Assembly: GCA_022824405.1 (NCBI GenBank)
Contig: JAJDZZ010000036.1
Location: forward strand, 38,452-102,451
Source of the DNA: Opitutales bacterium
GTDB taxonomy: Bacteria; Verrucomicrobiota; Verrucomicrobiia; Opitutales; UBA2995
Direction: 5' to 3'
Length of the DNA: 64,000 nt
The notes under the pieces are model-generated. The model was not told the DNA's origin, ran no database searches, and worked only from the letters and a program-made list of their open reading frames with translations. The translations under genes were made by a program, and so were the position numbers. Of the stretch, positions 1 through 9,184 are shown in pieces. The stretch's first letter is position 1. The number at the start of each line of letters is the position of its first letter.

Positions 1-1
1 T

Positions 2-559
2 TATTACGGGGATGGGGCCGAAGCCGAAATAACGGAAACGGGATCCAAAGGAAGTGGATTTCTGGCTGATTTGTGCGAGGATTGGGAAGAGGCTTCGATG
101 GAGATGGAGGCCATGGGAATGCGCCGGGTCATCCTCCGCATCGGCATGGTCCTGACCCCCAAAGGAGGCGCCCTGGCAAAACTGTTGCCTGTTTATAGAG
201 CCGGTCTGGGCGGACGATTGGGTGAGGGAACACAATATTGGAGTTGGATCGCCATGGACGATCTGTTGCGGGTCTTTCACACCGCATTGTCGAATCCTCA
301 TTTTAGGGGAATTTATAACGCTGTTTCCCCCGCGCCCTTGCAAAATCGTGAATTTTCCAGCACCTTGGCCCGCAAGGTGAACCGGCCAGGGTTCTGCTCC
401 GCTCCAAAGGGAGTCTTGAGCTTTCTCCTGGGAGGGATGGCAAAGGAAACCTTGTTTGCCAGTCAACGCGTTAAACCGCAACGTCTGATCGAAAGTGGGT
501 TTCGATTCGATTTCCCGGCCTTGGACCTGACTTTGTCTCACCTTTTCGGTAAACATTGA
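2..559 (+). CDS. TIGR01777-family NAD(P)-dependent epimerase, C-terminal part (5' end outside window)
   Basis: The frame is open from the window edge, so the gene starts upstream; the first in-frame TTG at 71 is not a believable start because conserved sequence precedes it. The visible part reads YYGDGAE...GFLADLCEDWE, the hallmark stretch of the TIGR01777 (YfcH/SulA-like) extended short-chain dehydrogenases, followed by the sugar-nucleotide-epimerase-like core. The C-terminal 45 or so residues match the DUF1731 tail (PQRLIESGFRFDFP). The Rossmann GxxGxxG segment is missing because of the window edge. Family members are soluble and NAD(P)-binding; the substrate is unknown. It is followed after 60 bp by the TRAP transporter, with no evidence that the two are linked in function. 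Confidence 0.85.
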   Translation, partial: YYGDGAEAEITETGSKGSGFLADLCEDWEEASMEMEAMGMRRVILRIGMVLTPKGGALAKLLPVYRAGLGGRLGEGTQYWSWIAMDDLLRVFHTALSNPHFRGIYNAVSPAPLQNREFSSTLARKVNRPGFCSAPKGVLSFLLGGMAKETLFASQRVKPQRLIESGFRFDFPALDLTLSHLFGKH

Positions 560-619
560 AGTCCTTGGAAAGGATCTGAACAATTCTTCTTCCTGCCTCC
601 GTAAACATTTTAAAATACA

Positions 620-1693
620 ATGAGAACTTCATTCTTCATTTTTCTTCCCCTGGTAATTTGGTTCACCGCTTGCTCAAGGCAGGATGATTCCTCCGACAGC
701 CGGTCCGTCCCGGTGGCACAACAGCGCTCCCTGAGGCTGGTTTCCAGTCAAATTACCAACACTCCCGTTTTGGGCGAAATGGTCCTCGACTTGGCCGACA
801 GCATCAATCGAGTGGGAGGGGACGACATTTCGGTTAAAGTATACGATCCGGGTAAACTGGTGGAAGCGCTGGAGGTTCTGGATGCGGTTTCGGCGGGAAA
901 AGTGGAAGCCGGTTTTGGCGCAGCTGGATTCTGGATGGGAAAGATTCCGGCCGCACCTCTTTTTTCGGCCGTTCCTTTCGGGCCCAATGCCAGTGAGTAC
1001 ATAGCTTGGTTCTACGGGGGCAATGGAATGAAATTATACCAGGAAATGTATGACCTGCACGGGTTTAGGGTGAAAGTTCTGTTAGCCGGAATGATTCCTC
1101 CTGAATCAAGTGGTTGGTTCGCCCAGGAAATAACCTCCTTGGAAGACCTGAAGGGGTTGAAAATGCGTTTTTACGGGCTGGGGGGGGACATCATGAAGCA
1201 ATACGGAGTAGCGGTGCGCCTTCTTCCTCCAGGGGAAATTTTCCCCGCCCTGGAAAAGGGTGTGATTGACGCCACCGAATTTTCCATGCCCAGCATCGAT
1301 GAACGGCTGGGATTCTACAAGATTGTGAACTACAACTACTTTCCCGGTTGGCATCAGCAGGCCACAGCATTCGAACTGCTCATTAACAAGGACGTGTGGG
1401 AAACTTTGTCGGACAGGCAAAAGGCGATTTTGGAAATCGCTTCCCAGGCCAATGTGGTCAACGGAATCGCCAAAGGGGAAAGCAGCCAGGGACCCACTCT
1501 GCAACGAAACGCGGAGAGAGGTGTGAAGCAGCGGACCTGGCCTCCGGAAATGTTGGAGAGTTTTCAAAAGACCTGGGCGGAAGTGGCACGGGACCGCTCG
1601 GCGGAAGATCCATTCTTTAAAAAAGTTTGGGATGACCTGCAACAATTCCGTAGCGAGTTCAAGGAATGGGGAGACCAAGCCTACCTCGATTAG
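620..1693 (+). CDS. dctP: TRAP transporter substrate-binding lipoprotein (DctP/TakP-like)
   Basis: A 357-residue DctP-family solute receptor. The N-terminus is a lipoprotein signal peptide with lipobox FTAC around residue 18, so it is probably anchored in a membrane facing the periplasm. The middle contains ESSGWF and LKGLKMRFYGLGGD, followed by DATEFSMPSIDERLGFYKI. This last segment resembles the Ca-dependent 2-oxo-acid receptor TakP (DAVEW...LGLHKV...YYPGW), and FPGWHQ is present here, so a carboxylate or 2-oxo acid ligand is my inference. It heads a three-gene operon with the small and large TRAP permeases (33 bp to dctQ). In this system the receptor delivers ligand to a Na+-driven permease. 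Confidence 0.92.
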   Translation: MRTSFFIFLPLVIWFTACSRQDDSSDSRSVPVAQQRSLRLVSSQITNTPVLGEMVLDLADSINRVGGDDISVKVYDPGKLVEALEVLDAVSAGKVEAGFGAAGFWMGKIPAAPLFSAVPFGPNASEYIAWFYGGNGMKLYQEMYDLHGFRVKVLLAGMIPPESSGWFAQEITSLEDLKGLKMRFYGLGGDIMKQYGVAVRLLPPGEIFPALEKGVIDATEFSMPSIDERLGFYKIVNYNYFPGWHQQATAFELLINKDVWETLSDRQKAILEIASQANVVNGIAKGESSQGPTLQRNAERGVKQRTWPPEMLESFQKTWAEVARDRSAEDPFFKKVWDDLQQFRSEFKEWGDQAYLD

Positions 1694-1725
1694 GGCTTTG
1701 AGACGTCGGCCGCTCCGAATTTTAC

Positions 1726-2247
1726 ATGTCTGAACTTTTTGAAAGGATTGAGGTCTGGATGGAAAACCTGGGCCGTTTGAGCGCCTGGATGCTCCTGGTG
1801 TTGTTGGCCTCGATCGTCCTGCAGGTTTCCCTCAACTTCCTGAACAGCTCCATAACCTGGATGGAGGAGTTGCAATGGTACCTCTATGGAGCCTCGGCCA
1901 TGGTCGCTTTATCTTACACCATGACCAGAAATGGCCACGTTCGCGTGGAACTAATCCACCGCAAATTGTCCCTGCGGGTCAGGCAGGCGCTGGAGTTAAT
2001 CTGGATAGCGGTCGCTTTGATTCCCCTTTACCTGATTACCTTGACCCACGGTTGGGACTTCATGGTGGAGTCTTTCAGGATTGGGGAAGGGAGCCCCGAC
2101 CCGGGAGGCATGCCCTACCGCTGGGTCGTAAAAGGATTCATTCCCATAGCCAGTTTGTTGTTGATCCTGACCGCCCTGCTCCGGGGCATACGGATTTGGG
2201 CCAAACCCGAATTGTTGGAGGAAACAGAGTTGATACATGGAGATTGA
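1726..2247 (+). CDS. dctQ: TRAP transporter small permease subunit DctQ
   Basis: A 173-residue inner-membrane protein with four predicted hydrophobic helices. It has the DctQ-type motif around residues 42-70 (SSITWMEELQWYLYG...), where the conserved W-EE-R/Q-like segment of small TRAP subunits sits. It follows the receptor gene by 33 bp and overlaps the large permease gene by 11 bp, which implies translational coupling. Its family role is to stabilise the large DctM subunit and help dock the periplasmic receptor. Length is normal for the family. Confidence 0.92.
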   Translation: MSELFERIEVWMENLGRLSAWMLLVLLASIVLQVSLNFLNSSITWMEELQWYLYGASAMVALSYTMTRNGHVRVELIHRKLSLRVRQALELIWIAVALIPLYLITLTHGWDFMVESFRIGEGSPDPGGMPYRWVVKGFIPIASLLLILTALLRGIRIWAKPELLEETELIHGD

Positions 2248-3628
2248 GGGAATTCTGCTGTTGATACTCTCCCTGGGGTTTTTGGGGTTCCTCGCCTTGG
2301 GCGTGCCGGTGGGATTCAGTCTTGGAGGAGCGGCTTTTATCACGACGGCTCTGGCCGTTGTTTTTGACCGATTTTTTGGCACATTTTCCGGGCTGGATTT
2401 CCAGGTCTTTTCTCTGGTGGTAAACCGCATTTACAGTTTGATGGGCAATTGGGTGCTGGTGGCGCTGCCCATGTTTATTCTCATGGGCTACTTCCTGGAC
2501 AAGTCGGGGTTGGCGGATAGGCTCATGAGTTCGCTCGGGTTGCTCACCCGCAGATTTCCCGGCGGCTTGGCCCTGAGCGTCACCTTGATAGGAGCGCTGC
2601 TCGCTGCCTCGACGGGGATAATCGGCGCCTCGGTGGTTTTATTAGGTATGGTTTCCCTGCCGGTAATGATGCAGGCCAAATACCACAAGTCCTTGGCGGT
2701 TGGGACTGTCTGTGGAGCCGGTACCCTTGGGATTTTGATCCCGCCCAGCATCATGCTTATCATCATGGCGGACCGGTTGCAGCTATCTGTGGGCGACCTC
2801 TTTCTCGGCGCAGTGATCCCCGGGTTGATTTTGACCGGCCTCTACGCCCTGTTTATTTGTGGCTTCGCCCTGGTGAAACCGCAATTGGCGCCCGCAATGA
2901 AGCTTGAAGATGAGGCTTCCAATGAAACCCTTTGGTCTCTCGTCAAGGCTGTCCTTCCAACCATGGCGCTGATTATCATGGTTTTGGGTTCGATTTTTTT
3001 TGGTATCGCCACCCCCACCGAGGCCAGTGGGTTGGGCGCCCTCGGCGCCATGTTGTTGGCTGCCATGAACGGTCGATTGAACCTTAGGGTGATTCGCCAA
3101 TCCCTGGAGGGAACGATGCATACAATGGGGTTTCTCTTCGCCATTTTCATTGGAGCCACTTGCTTTTCCCTCGTTTTGAGGTTGTTGGGCGGAGATGATC
3201 TGGTGGCGAATCTGGTGCAAAACTGGGGGGTGGGGAACTACACCAAAATCGCCGCTATTCTGGCCGTGGTATTTTTGCTCGGCTTTTTTCTCGAGTGGAT
3301 AGAAATCACTTTGATCATCCTTCCCATCGTGGGAATTTCCGTGGTCCAAATGGATTTTGGGTGGCTGGGAAACACTGGCATGGATTCGACCGCTCAACCC
3401 TCCCTGGTCTGGTTCTGCATCCTGTTCGCCATGACCCTGCAAACATCCTTTCTCACCCCGCCGGTCGGATACGCCCTGTTTTACGTCAAGGGCGTTTGCC
3501 CGAAAGATATCCGGCTCGGCCATATCTACACGGGAGCCATCCCTTTTATCGTCCTGCAACTTATCGCCCTGGCCCTGTTGATGTTTTTTCCACAACTGGT
3601 TTTGTGGCTGCCCAGCATCAGTTATTGA
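2237..3628 (+). CDS. dctM: TRAP transporter large permease subunit DctM
   Basis: A 463-residue polytopic membrane protein of the DctM family with about 12 hydrophobic segments. Recognisable motifs include ALPMFILMGYFLDKSG, the GIIGASVVLLGMVSLPVM loop, GTVCGAGTLGILIPPSIMLI and IATPTEASGLGALGA, all hallmarks of the ion/solute-translocating subunit. It would couple Na+ entry to uptake of the ligand delivered by the DctP receptor. The start overlaps the end of dctQ by 11 bp. No obvious terminator separates it from the convergent DUF1501 gene 67 bp downstream. Confidence 0.95.
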   Translation: MEIEGILLLILSLGFLGFLALGVPVGFSLGGAAFITTALAVVFDRFFGTFSGLDFQVFSLVVNRIYSLMGNWVLVALPMFILMGYFLDKSGLADRLMSSLGLLTRRFPGGLALSVTLIGALLAASTGIIGASVVLLGMVSLPVMMQAKYHKSLAVGTVCGAGTLGILIPPSIMLIIMADRLQLSVGDLFLGAVIPGLILTGLYALFICGFALVKPQLAPAMKLEDEASNETLWSLVKAVLPTMALIIMVLGSIFFGIATPTEASGLGALGAMLLAAMNGRLNLRVIRQSLEGTMHTMGFLFAIFIGATCFSLVLRLLGGDDLVANLVQNWGVGNYTKIAAILAVVFLLGFFLEWIEITLIILPIVGISVVQMDFGWLGNTGMDSTAQPSLVWFCILFAMTLQTSFLTPPVGYALFYVKGVCPKDIRLGHIYTGAIPFIVLQLIALALLMFFPQLVLWLPSISY

Positions 3629-3695
3629 TCACCGTAACTGGCACTAAGTTAAGCGCGTTTGTAGAGGAATATAGTATGGACCCCTTCCTTCGACC

Positions 3696-5105
3696 TCACA
3701 CGCTTCCCGATTTCAAAAACCCCACTGGATGGGTGATCGATGCCGGGTCGTAGAAGTTCCGGATATTGGGAAAAACGGTATCCATTTCAGAACCGGAGAC
3801 GCCTAGCCAACTGGCCAATTCACTTCCGTATTCATCGACCGAGGTAGTTGGAATCAAGCGACCTCGATTGCGACGATCGGAGTCCAGGCTCGAACCCAAT
3901 CTGAGAGATGGATATTGACCGAATATTTGGCCTCCGTTGACCGGGCCGCCCATTACGAAATGATTTCCCCCCCAGGCATGGTCGGACCCCTTGCCGTTGG
4001 AAGTCAGGGTTCGGCCAAAATCGGAGGCGGTGAAGAGGACGACCTGATCCAATGCATCGATCTCAGTCAGGGCATCGTGCAGGTATTTGATCGCCTGATC
4101 GATTTCATCCAGCATTACGAGTTGGGCATTAATAACCTCGTTATGATGATCCCATCCACCTGACCGGACGAAAAATGTCTGTCTCCTCATACCGAGAGCT
4201 TCCCGGGCCGCAATGGTGCGCGCTACCATGCGCATGCGCTGCCCCAATCGGTTGGGCGGCGTGGGAGTATTTATCACGATCGGTTCTATGGCCTCATTGA
4301 AGGCGATTGACGAATCGATGAACCGGCGCGTTCTTTGGGCAAAGGTACGGGTAAACAGGTTCTTGTATTGCAGTTCCAACAAGCTGTCCACCGCGGCCTT
4401 TTCAAAAGGATCCCGGTAGGCCACCATTTCAGTGCCTCCCTCAAGACCGCTTATGTAAGCAAAAGCCTCGTTTCCCGACTGAAATACGTTAACTCCGTTC
4501 AGGGATATGTTCATGGATACCTTGGAGTTTTCGTTCAATGCCATTAGAAGATCGGCGGTTCTTCCGCCCCATCCTCCAGGACCTGCCCCTTTTATTTGAG
4601 GGACCGAAGTCTGCCAATGAATTTGCTGGTCGGAATGGGAAAATAATCCCGAGGGGCGAAGGCGACTGTTGTTGATGTATATCGACCTGTCGGAGATCGG
4701 CTCGATCAGGGTGCCGACATTGGCGATCAGGGCCAGCCTTCCGGCCTCGTAGAGCCTCTTGGTCTCGGGCATGGATGGATGCAATCCGAATTCCGGAAAG
4801 GGCTGTCCGGTGGACGTTATGTCCAGGAGGCTCGTTTTTTCCAAGGCCAAGTCATCCCTGGTGGTACGGTATTCCTCATAGGCCTCGTTATTTCTGGGAA
4901 CCAACATGTTGAAAGAGTCGTTCCCCCCCGCCAAAAACAGGCAGACCAGGGCCTTGTAATCGTCTCCTGGCCCGGACTCGGCCGCCGCGGCCGTGCTGGC
5001 CATGCGCAGGGATAAAAGGCTGGAAAACAACGCCGTCGACCCAACGGCCGCGCAACTGGCCTCGCCGATAAATTTTCTTCGGGAAATTCTTTTTGATGGA
5101 TTCAT
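3696..5105 (-). CDS. DUF1501 family secreted protein with Tat-type signal
   Basis: A 469-residue DUF1501 protein. The N-terminus has a twin-arginine motif (SRRKFIGEA) followed by a hydrophobic stretch ending in an alanine-rich cleavage region, so folded export by Tat is likely. The core has LVCLFLAGGNDSFNMLVP and, near the C-terminus, TASDFGRTLTSNGKGSDHAWGGNHFVMGG, the conserved His/Asp-rich part of the family, which belongs to the alkaline-phosphatase/sulfatase-like superfamily. The gene starts 9 bp after the stop of the DUF1800 gene on the same strand. These two families are found as neighbours in Planctomycetes, Verrucomicrobia and Proteobacteria. Their biochemical function is unknown. Confidence 0.93.
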   Translation of the reverse strand: MNPSKRISRRKFIGEASCAAVGSTALFSSLLSLRMASTAAAAESGPGDDYKALVCLFLAGGNDSFNMLVPRNNEAYEEYRTTRDDLALEKTSLLDITSTGQPFPEFGLHPSMPETKRLYEAGRLALIANVGTLIEPISDRSIYINNSRLRPSGLFSHSDQQIHWQTSVPQIKGAGPGGWGGRTADLLMALNENSKVSMNISLNGVNVFQSGNEAFAYISGLEGGTEMVAYRDPFEKAAVDSLLELQYKNLFTRTFAQRTRRFIDSSIAFNEAIEPIVINTPTPPNRLGQRMRMVARTIAAREALGMRRQTFFVRSGGWDHHNEVINAQLVMLDEIDQAIKYLHDALTEIDALDQVVLFTASDFGRTLTSNGKGSDHAWGGNHFVMGGPVNGGQIFGQYPSLRLGSSLDSDRRNRGRLIPTTSVDEYGSELASWLGVSGSEMDTVFPNIRNFYDPASITHPVGFLKSGSV

Positions 5106-5114
5106 GGCCTGGTG

Positions 5115-7220
5115 TTATTGAAGTATGGCGAACTCGGGGCTGATGCTCACCAGAAGAATGGCCCGTTTAACCCGGGTTTGACTAAAAGAGCTCGGAATGG
5201 CCTCCACGGCATCGACAATGATATCCCTGGTGTTTTGGCCCAAAGAGTTGTGACAAAGCAGCAGGTCGAGGTGGTCGACCAGGGCTTCCACGTCCCCGGA
5301 CAATTCCAATTCGGTGGAATAATCCAGGGATGGCCTGGGGTTTGCCCCTCCGGCTATGGCGCCTTGCAGGCCCCGGTCGATCAATATGGAAAAAATCTGA
5401 AATGTCTTCATCCCGGTGGAATCGTCCAGAATCTGGAATTCCGGCCCATAGAAATCAGACTTTCCGAGTTCCCCGCTGGGAACGAAATCGGGCAAGTAAA
5501 AATTAAATACGCTGGGTGAGCGATAGGGGGATTGGCCAAATTCGTCTTCGAAGGAGTAGAACCACAGGATATTGCCGTTGGCCTCGTTGCTTTTCAACTT
5601 AAAGGCCCGGCAAAGGTGGGTGAACCTCAATAAGGGTTCCTGCAACTTACCCCGGCCGTTGTCGATCATATAACCGGCATCCCGGGCTTCCGGGTCGAGC
5701 AGAATGGCCTTCACCACCGCGGTCAAATCCCCTCGAACCCCCTCACCGTTGTCGGCAAAAACATTGGCTACTCTCTCGACGTATGCGGTGCTGGGATTGG
5801 AAGAAACCAGCCGTTGAATCAGACGGAAGGAGACGAAAGGGGGTACATTCGGATGGTTGAAAAGTACGTCCAAAGCTGCGGTAATTTCCGGTATCGTATT
5901 CACTCCTGCCGGCAGAACCGTCCCGTCCAGCATGGTTTTCTCGGTCCTGTCGTGTCGGTTTTCATTGCGCACGATCATGGGATCCACCCGGTTTGGGGTG
6001 TCGTACTGCGGTTTATCATAGGCGTGCTGCAAACCGGTGAATACTTTGGCCAATTCGGTGATATCCACATTGTCGTAAGTCGGAATGGGCTCCTGGTTGG
6101 CGTCCAACATCAGGGTTCCATCCATATTGAGATGCCACAGACCCACCGTGAAGAGTTGCATCACCTCCCGGGCATAGTTCTCATCCGGCAACCGGTTCCC
6201 GGCTGCTTTTTGGTTGTTCAAATAAGTAAGGTAATAACCCATTTTGGCATTCAGCGTCACCTCCTGCAGAAGATCGCGATAATTTCCGAAGGCATTCCGG
6301 ACCAATATGTCGTAATAATTGAGCCATTGCAGAGGGTAACCGTTCTTATTGCTGCCCACCTCCCCGATGACGAATATCTGGGCCAGAGCCCAGGCCATTC
6401 TCTGGCGTAACTGGTCTTGGGCGAACAAGGCAGCTTCAAACCAGACGACCCCCTTCAAGTGACCGCGGCCCACCCGGATTTCCCTGGGTTCGGGATAGAT
6501 GTGGTCGGTTAGCGGATAAGCGTAGTATAGGGGAAGATGAAGGGTGGGGTCCAATGCGATCTGATCATTAATCCAACCTTGGAAATCCATCCCTGATTCC
6601 ATTAGGGCATCGATATCCGCCGTGGTGGGGCCAAAGGTGGTTTGCTTCAAAAACCTGGCCGCCAGCGCCCCGGCCACCAGAGTGGGATGATCTTCCATCC
6701 GCATCCTTAAAAATTGAGCCTGGGGCCAATCGTCATAGGATAACTCCACCCTCCCCAGGGCATTATCAACGACAAATCCTTCGGCTACCGGTTCCCAGGG
6801 CGCGTTGCCGAGTTTTTGGGCCAGTACCGTCCATTCGCCTTGGTTGAGATTTGGCTTGCCATCGAGGTAGTAAGCCAAATCCCGCCTTCCGGCAAAGGGT
6901 AATAAGACCACGTTGTTCTTCCCATTGTGCTGGAAAGTCATGGACTGGCCCGAGGCGCCGGCATTGACCGCATCCTCCGGAGCCGCGCCCAAAGCATACT
7001 CCAAAAAACTCGGCACGCCATCTTGGTCCGGGTCGGAACCGGATGGCTGTAAGGGAATCTTGGATCGCCAATCCCGGTAATCGAGGGATTCATCCCCAAC
7101 GGCGGGCAGTGGGAATAACCAAACGGCCAAGGCCGGAATGATGAGCCACTTGCCAACTCGGGCCGATAGGACGGGAACTTTCACGATAATTTGTCGAAGG
7201 ACAGAATTCAAATTTAACAT
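5115..7220 (-). CDS. DUF1800 domain-containing exported protein
   Basis: A 701-residue protein beginning with a signal peptide (hydrophobic core IIPALAVWLFPLPAVG near residues 26-42). The first 170 residues hold a short segment with a thrombospondin-type-3-like DPDQDGVPSFLEYALG calcium loop, as seen in many exported verrucomicrobial proteins. The DUF1800 domain follows: ARFLKQTTFGPTTADIDALM around residue 190, then PDENYAREVMQLFTVGL, which corresponds to the family signature NENYARELMELFTLG. The function is unknown. It is the upstream gene of a two-gene unit with the DUF1501 protein, and the obligate-looking pairing suggests they act together outside the cytoplasm. Confidence 0.93.
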   Translation of the reverse strand: MLNLNSVLRQIIVKVPVLSARVGKWLIIPALAVWLFPLPAVGDESLDYRDWRSKIPLQPSGSDPDQDGVPSFLEYALGAAPEDAVNAGASGQSMTFQHNGKNNVVLLPFAGRRDLAYYLDGKPNLNQGEWTVLAQKLGNAPWEPVAEGFVVDNALGRVELSYDDWPQAQFLRMRMEDHPTLVAGALAARFLKQTTFGPTTADIDALMESGMDFQGWINDQIALDPTLHLPLYYAYPLTDHIYPEPREIRVGRGHLKGVVWFEAALFAQDQLRQRMAWALAQIFVIGEVGSNKNGYPLQWLNYYDILVRNAFGNYRDLLQEVTLNAKMGYYLTYLNNQKAAGNRLPDENYAREVMQLFTVGLWHLNMDGTLMLDANQEPIPTYDNVDITELAKVFTGLQHAYDKPQYDTPNRVDPMIVRNENRHDRTEKTMLDGTVLPAGVNTIPEITAALDVLFNHPNVPPFVSFRLIQRLVSSNPSTAYVERVANVFADNGEGVRGDLTAVVKAILLDPEARDAGYMIDNGRGKLQEPLLRFTHLCRAFKLKSNEANGNILWFYSFEDEFGQSPYRSPSVFNFYLPDFVPSGELGKSDFYGPEFQILDDSTGMKTFQIFSILIDRGLQGAIAGGANPRPSLDYSTELELSGDVEALVDHLDLLLCHNSLGQNTRDIIVDAVEAIPSSFSQTRVKRAILLVSISPEFAILQ

Positions 7221-7274
7221 CCTATATTAGCCATAAAACCATGGATTGGAAAGGTTTATTGGCAAATTACAATA

Positions 7275-8090
7275 TCATTGGGAATTGGAACCATGGTAAA
7301 GCCGATACAGGAGAAATAGGTACCGTTTTTGAGATTTGAATCTTTCCGAGTCCAATAATTCCCTTTCCCGGTTAAGTTTTTCCCATTTTTTGCGAAATAT
7401 ACGAAACGCCAACCGAGTGAGGAACGGGTGCTTTTTTCGGGTTTTGTCGGTCAATATATCCAGTCCTGTCAGTATCCGTTGGGCCAGAAGGTTGCCAAGA
7501 TCCAAGGTTTTGGCCACTCTGTCCGTAAGGTCCCGCTCTTCAATCGGCTTAAATCGGTTCTTTTTGGCTTCAATTCTGAATTTTGTCAGGTTATGGCCGC
7601 TTTGGGCCATTATTCCCTTGGCATTGTCCAGGACGAAATAATCGCAAATCATGAGAAACCCACCTGGAGAGAGGCTTTTTTTCGCCGTTGCGAAGAGTTG
7701 CGCATAGGGAATGTACTGGGCCGATTCGCTCATGACCAGGCAGTCGAATTTTTCCCGGGGTTCAAAATCTTCAAACCTGCAATGGTAAAAGGGCGCGTCC
7801 AGGTTCTCGGTAAAATTATTTTTTTGACTTTCGTCCGGCGATAAACCGTGGACCTCCAGTCCCATGGATAACATTCTCCGGGTCATGGCGGACGTCCCGC
7901 AACCCACGTCGAGGACCTTTTGGATGGAAGGGGGCAAGCGATCGATGAGATAATTCTCATAGCGCAATTGGGCTTCCTTGAGATTTGAAAGGGTCAATTC
8001 ATCCTCCTTATTCCACAGCCCGTAGTGAAGGTGGTCCAGACCCAGGACTTCGTTGTAAAATCTCAGTACCCTGTCATCTTCTCGTGACAT
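7275..8090 (-). CDS. class I SAM-dependent methyltransferase
   Basis: A 271-residue protein with a Rossmann-type methyltransferase fold. Motif I is VLDVGCGTSAMTRRM near residues 64-78, there is an acidic residue-poor motif II (VHGLSPDE), and LSPGGFLMICDYF corresponds to motif IV/V. The 75-residue C-terminal extension is rich in basic residues and aromatics. The opening (RFYNEVLGLDHLHYGLW) resembles small-molecule methyltransferases of the cyclopropane-synthase/UbiE superfamily, but no substrate can be assigned. The start codon is the ATG at 8090, 54 bp downstream of the HD-domain gene on the same strand. Confidence 0.85.
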   Translation of the reverse strand: MSREDDRVLRFYNEVLGLDHLHYGLWNKEDELTLSNLKEAQLRYENYLIDRLPPSIQKVLDVGCGTSAMTRRMLSMGLEVHGLSPDESQKNNFTENLDAPFYHCRFEDFEPREKFDCLVMSESAQYIPYAQLFATAKKSLSPGGFLMICDYFVLDNAKGIMAQSGHNLTKFRIEAKKNRFKPIEERDLTDRVAKTLDLGNLLAQRILTGLDILTDKTRKKHPFLTRLAFRIFRKKWEKLNRERELLDSERFKSQKRYLFLLYRLYHGSNSQ

Positions 8091-8144
8091 GTTGGGCTAA
8101 TTGGTTTTTCCCGACTGGATCGGAACGAAGGGGATTTGGGCGGA

Positions 8145-9176
8145 TCAAAGATCCAGGTCCTCCTGTTGCCCCAGGGTTTTTCCATCCTCCTTCGAGATGG
8201 GTTCCGTCAAAAGGGAAGTTTTCAAACCGCCGATGTATTCGCTGAAGACTTGGTCCTCAGACCGGTGGCGCAAGGCGTAATGAACCATGCCCATGCGGGC
8301 ATCGAGGTTGTCGATCATGGATACGAAAACCGCTTCCGGAGTTGCCGCCAAACTGGCCGCGCCCCATTCCAGCTCACCCTGATGCGATAGTATTATGTGT
8401 TCCAGGCGCTCCAGCAACTCGGGGGATAGTTTAGCCAAAATACCCGCCTTGCGGGCCAAGCGATAACCCAGGACGACGTGTCCCTGCAAAATGCCCGCTT
8501 TGCTTTTGTTGGGGCTAAATTCCCCTTCGTATTCGATGGCTTTGCCGATGTCGTGCAGGACAACTCCAGCCAATGCCAGGTCCGGGTCCACTTCGGGATA
8601 TAAGGGAAGCAGGGCAATTGCCGCTCGCGCCATGTGAACGGTGTGTTCCAACAATCCGTGTCGGTAAGCGTGGTGCATCTTCATTGCCGCCGGAGCGCAG
8701 CGAAATTTTATTTCTATCTCCTGCAGGGTCCTTTCCACCGTTTCCCGCAAAGCCCCGCGCCCGATCCTGTGGACCATTTCCTGAAGTTCCACCCATAGCT
8801 CATCGGGATCTTCCAGGCAGGTTTCCACCAGGTCTTGAAGGAGGGAAGTATCCCTCGATTCATCTTCCCTGAGGGGGCGGATTTCAAAAAGATCAGGGGA
8901 AAAGTTTCCTTGGTAGACACCGGTTACTCCTCCTACGAAAACGGGAGAATCTTCCTCAACTTCTTCAATGCGGGGATAGAGGGGATGACTCCCAAAGCAG
9001 GTACTTCGAAAATTGCCGCTCTTGTCCCCGAACTCCAACCCCCAAAAAAAGGAGCCATTCCTGGCCGTTTTCCGCGTTTTTCTTTTGAGAAGGAATATAC
9101 CCTTGAATTTCAGGCCGCGGGAGTGGTCGAGTTGTTTGATCTCGGCGACTGTTAGCAGTTGTGTGTTTCCCTCCAT
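8145..9176 (-). CDS. YhaM-like HD-domain 3'-5' exoribonuclease
   Basis: I take the ATG at 9176 as start (343 aa). It lies 8 bp after the mgtE stop; an upstream reading to 9323 would run back into mgtE without conserved sequence. Residues 1-130 form an OB-fold-like nucleic-acid-binding domain (KQLDHSRGLKFKGIFLLK...). This is followed by an HD metal-dependent hydrolase domain with HHAYRHGLLEHTVHMA, ALAGVVLHDIGKAIEYE and a distal HIILSHQGELEWG. The OB-HD order and the spacing match YhaM/CBF1-type 3'-5' exoribonucleases that trim single-stranded RNA or DNA. The gene sits in a minus-strand row with mgtE, with no evident functional link. Confidence 0.85.
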   Translation of the reverse strand: MEGNTQLLTVAEIKQLDHSRGLKFKGIFLLKRKTRKTARNGSFFWGLEFGDKSGNFRSTCFGSHPLYPRIEEVEEDSPVFVGGVTGVYQGNFSPDLFEIRPLREDESRDTSLLQDLVETCLEDPDELWVELQEMVHRIGRGALRETVERTLQEIEIKFRCAPAAMKMHHAYRHGLLEHTVHMARAAIALLPLYPEVDPDLALAGVVLHDIGKAIEYEGEFSPNKSKAGILQGHVVLGYRLARKAGILAKLSPELLERLEHIILSHQGELEWGAASLAATPEAVFVSMIDNLDARMGMVHYALRHRSEDQVFSEYIGGLKTSLLTEPISKEDGKTLGQQEDLDL

Positions 9177-9184
9177 GACAGAAA

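Noticed and set aside
2783..3595. Long minus-strand open frame opposite dctM
   Set aside because: Low-complexity Gln/Gly/His-rich translation typical of an antisense reading of a membrane protein gene.
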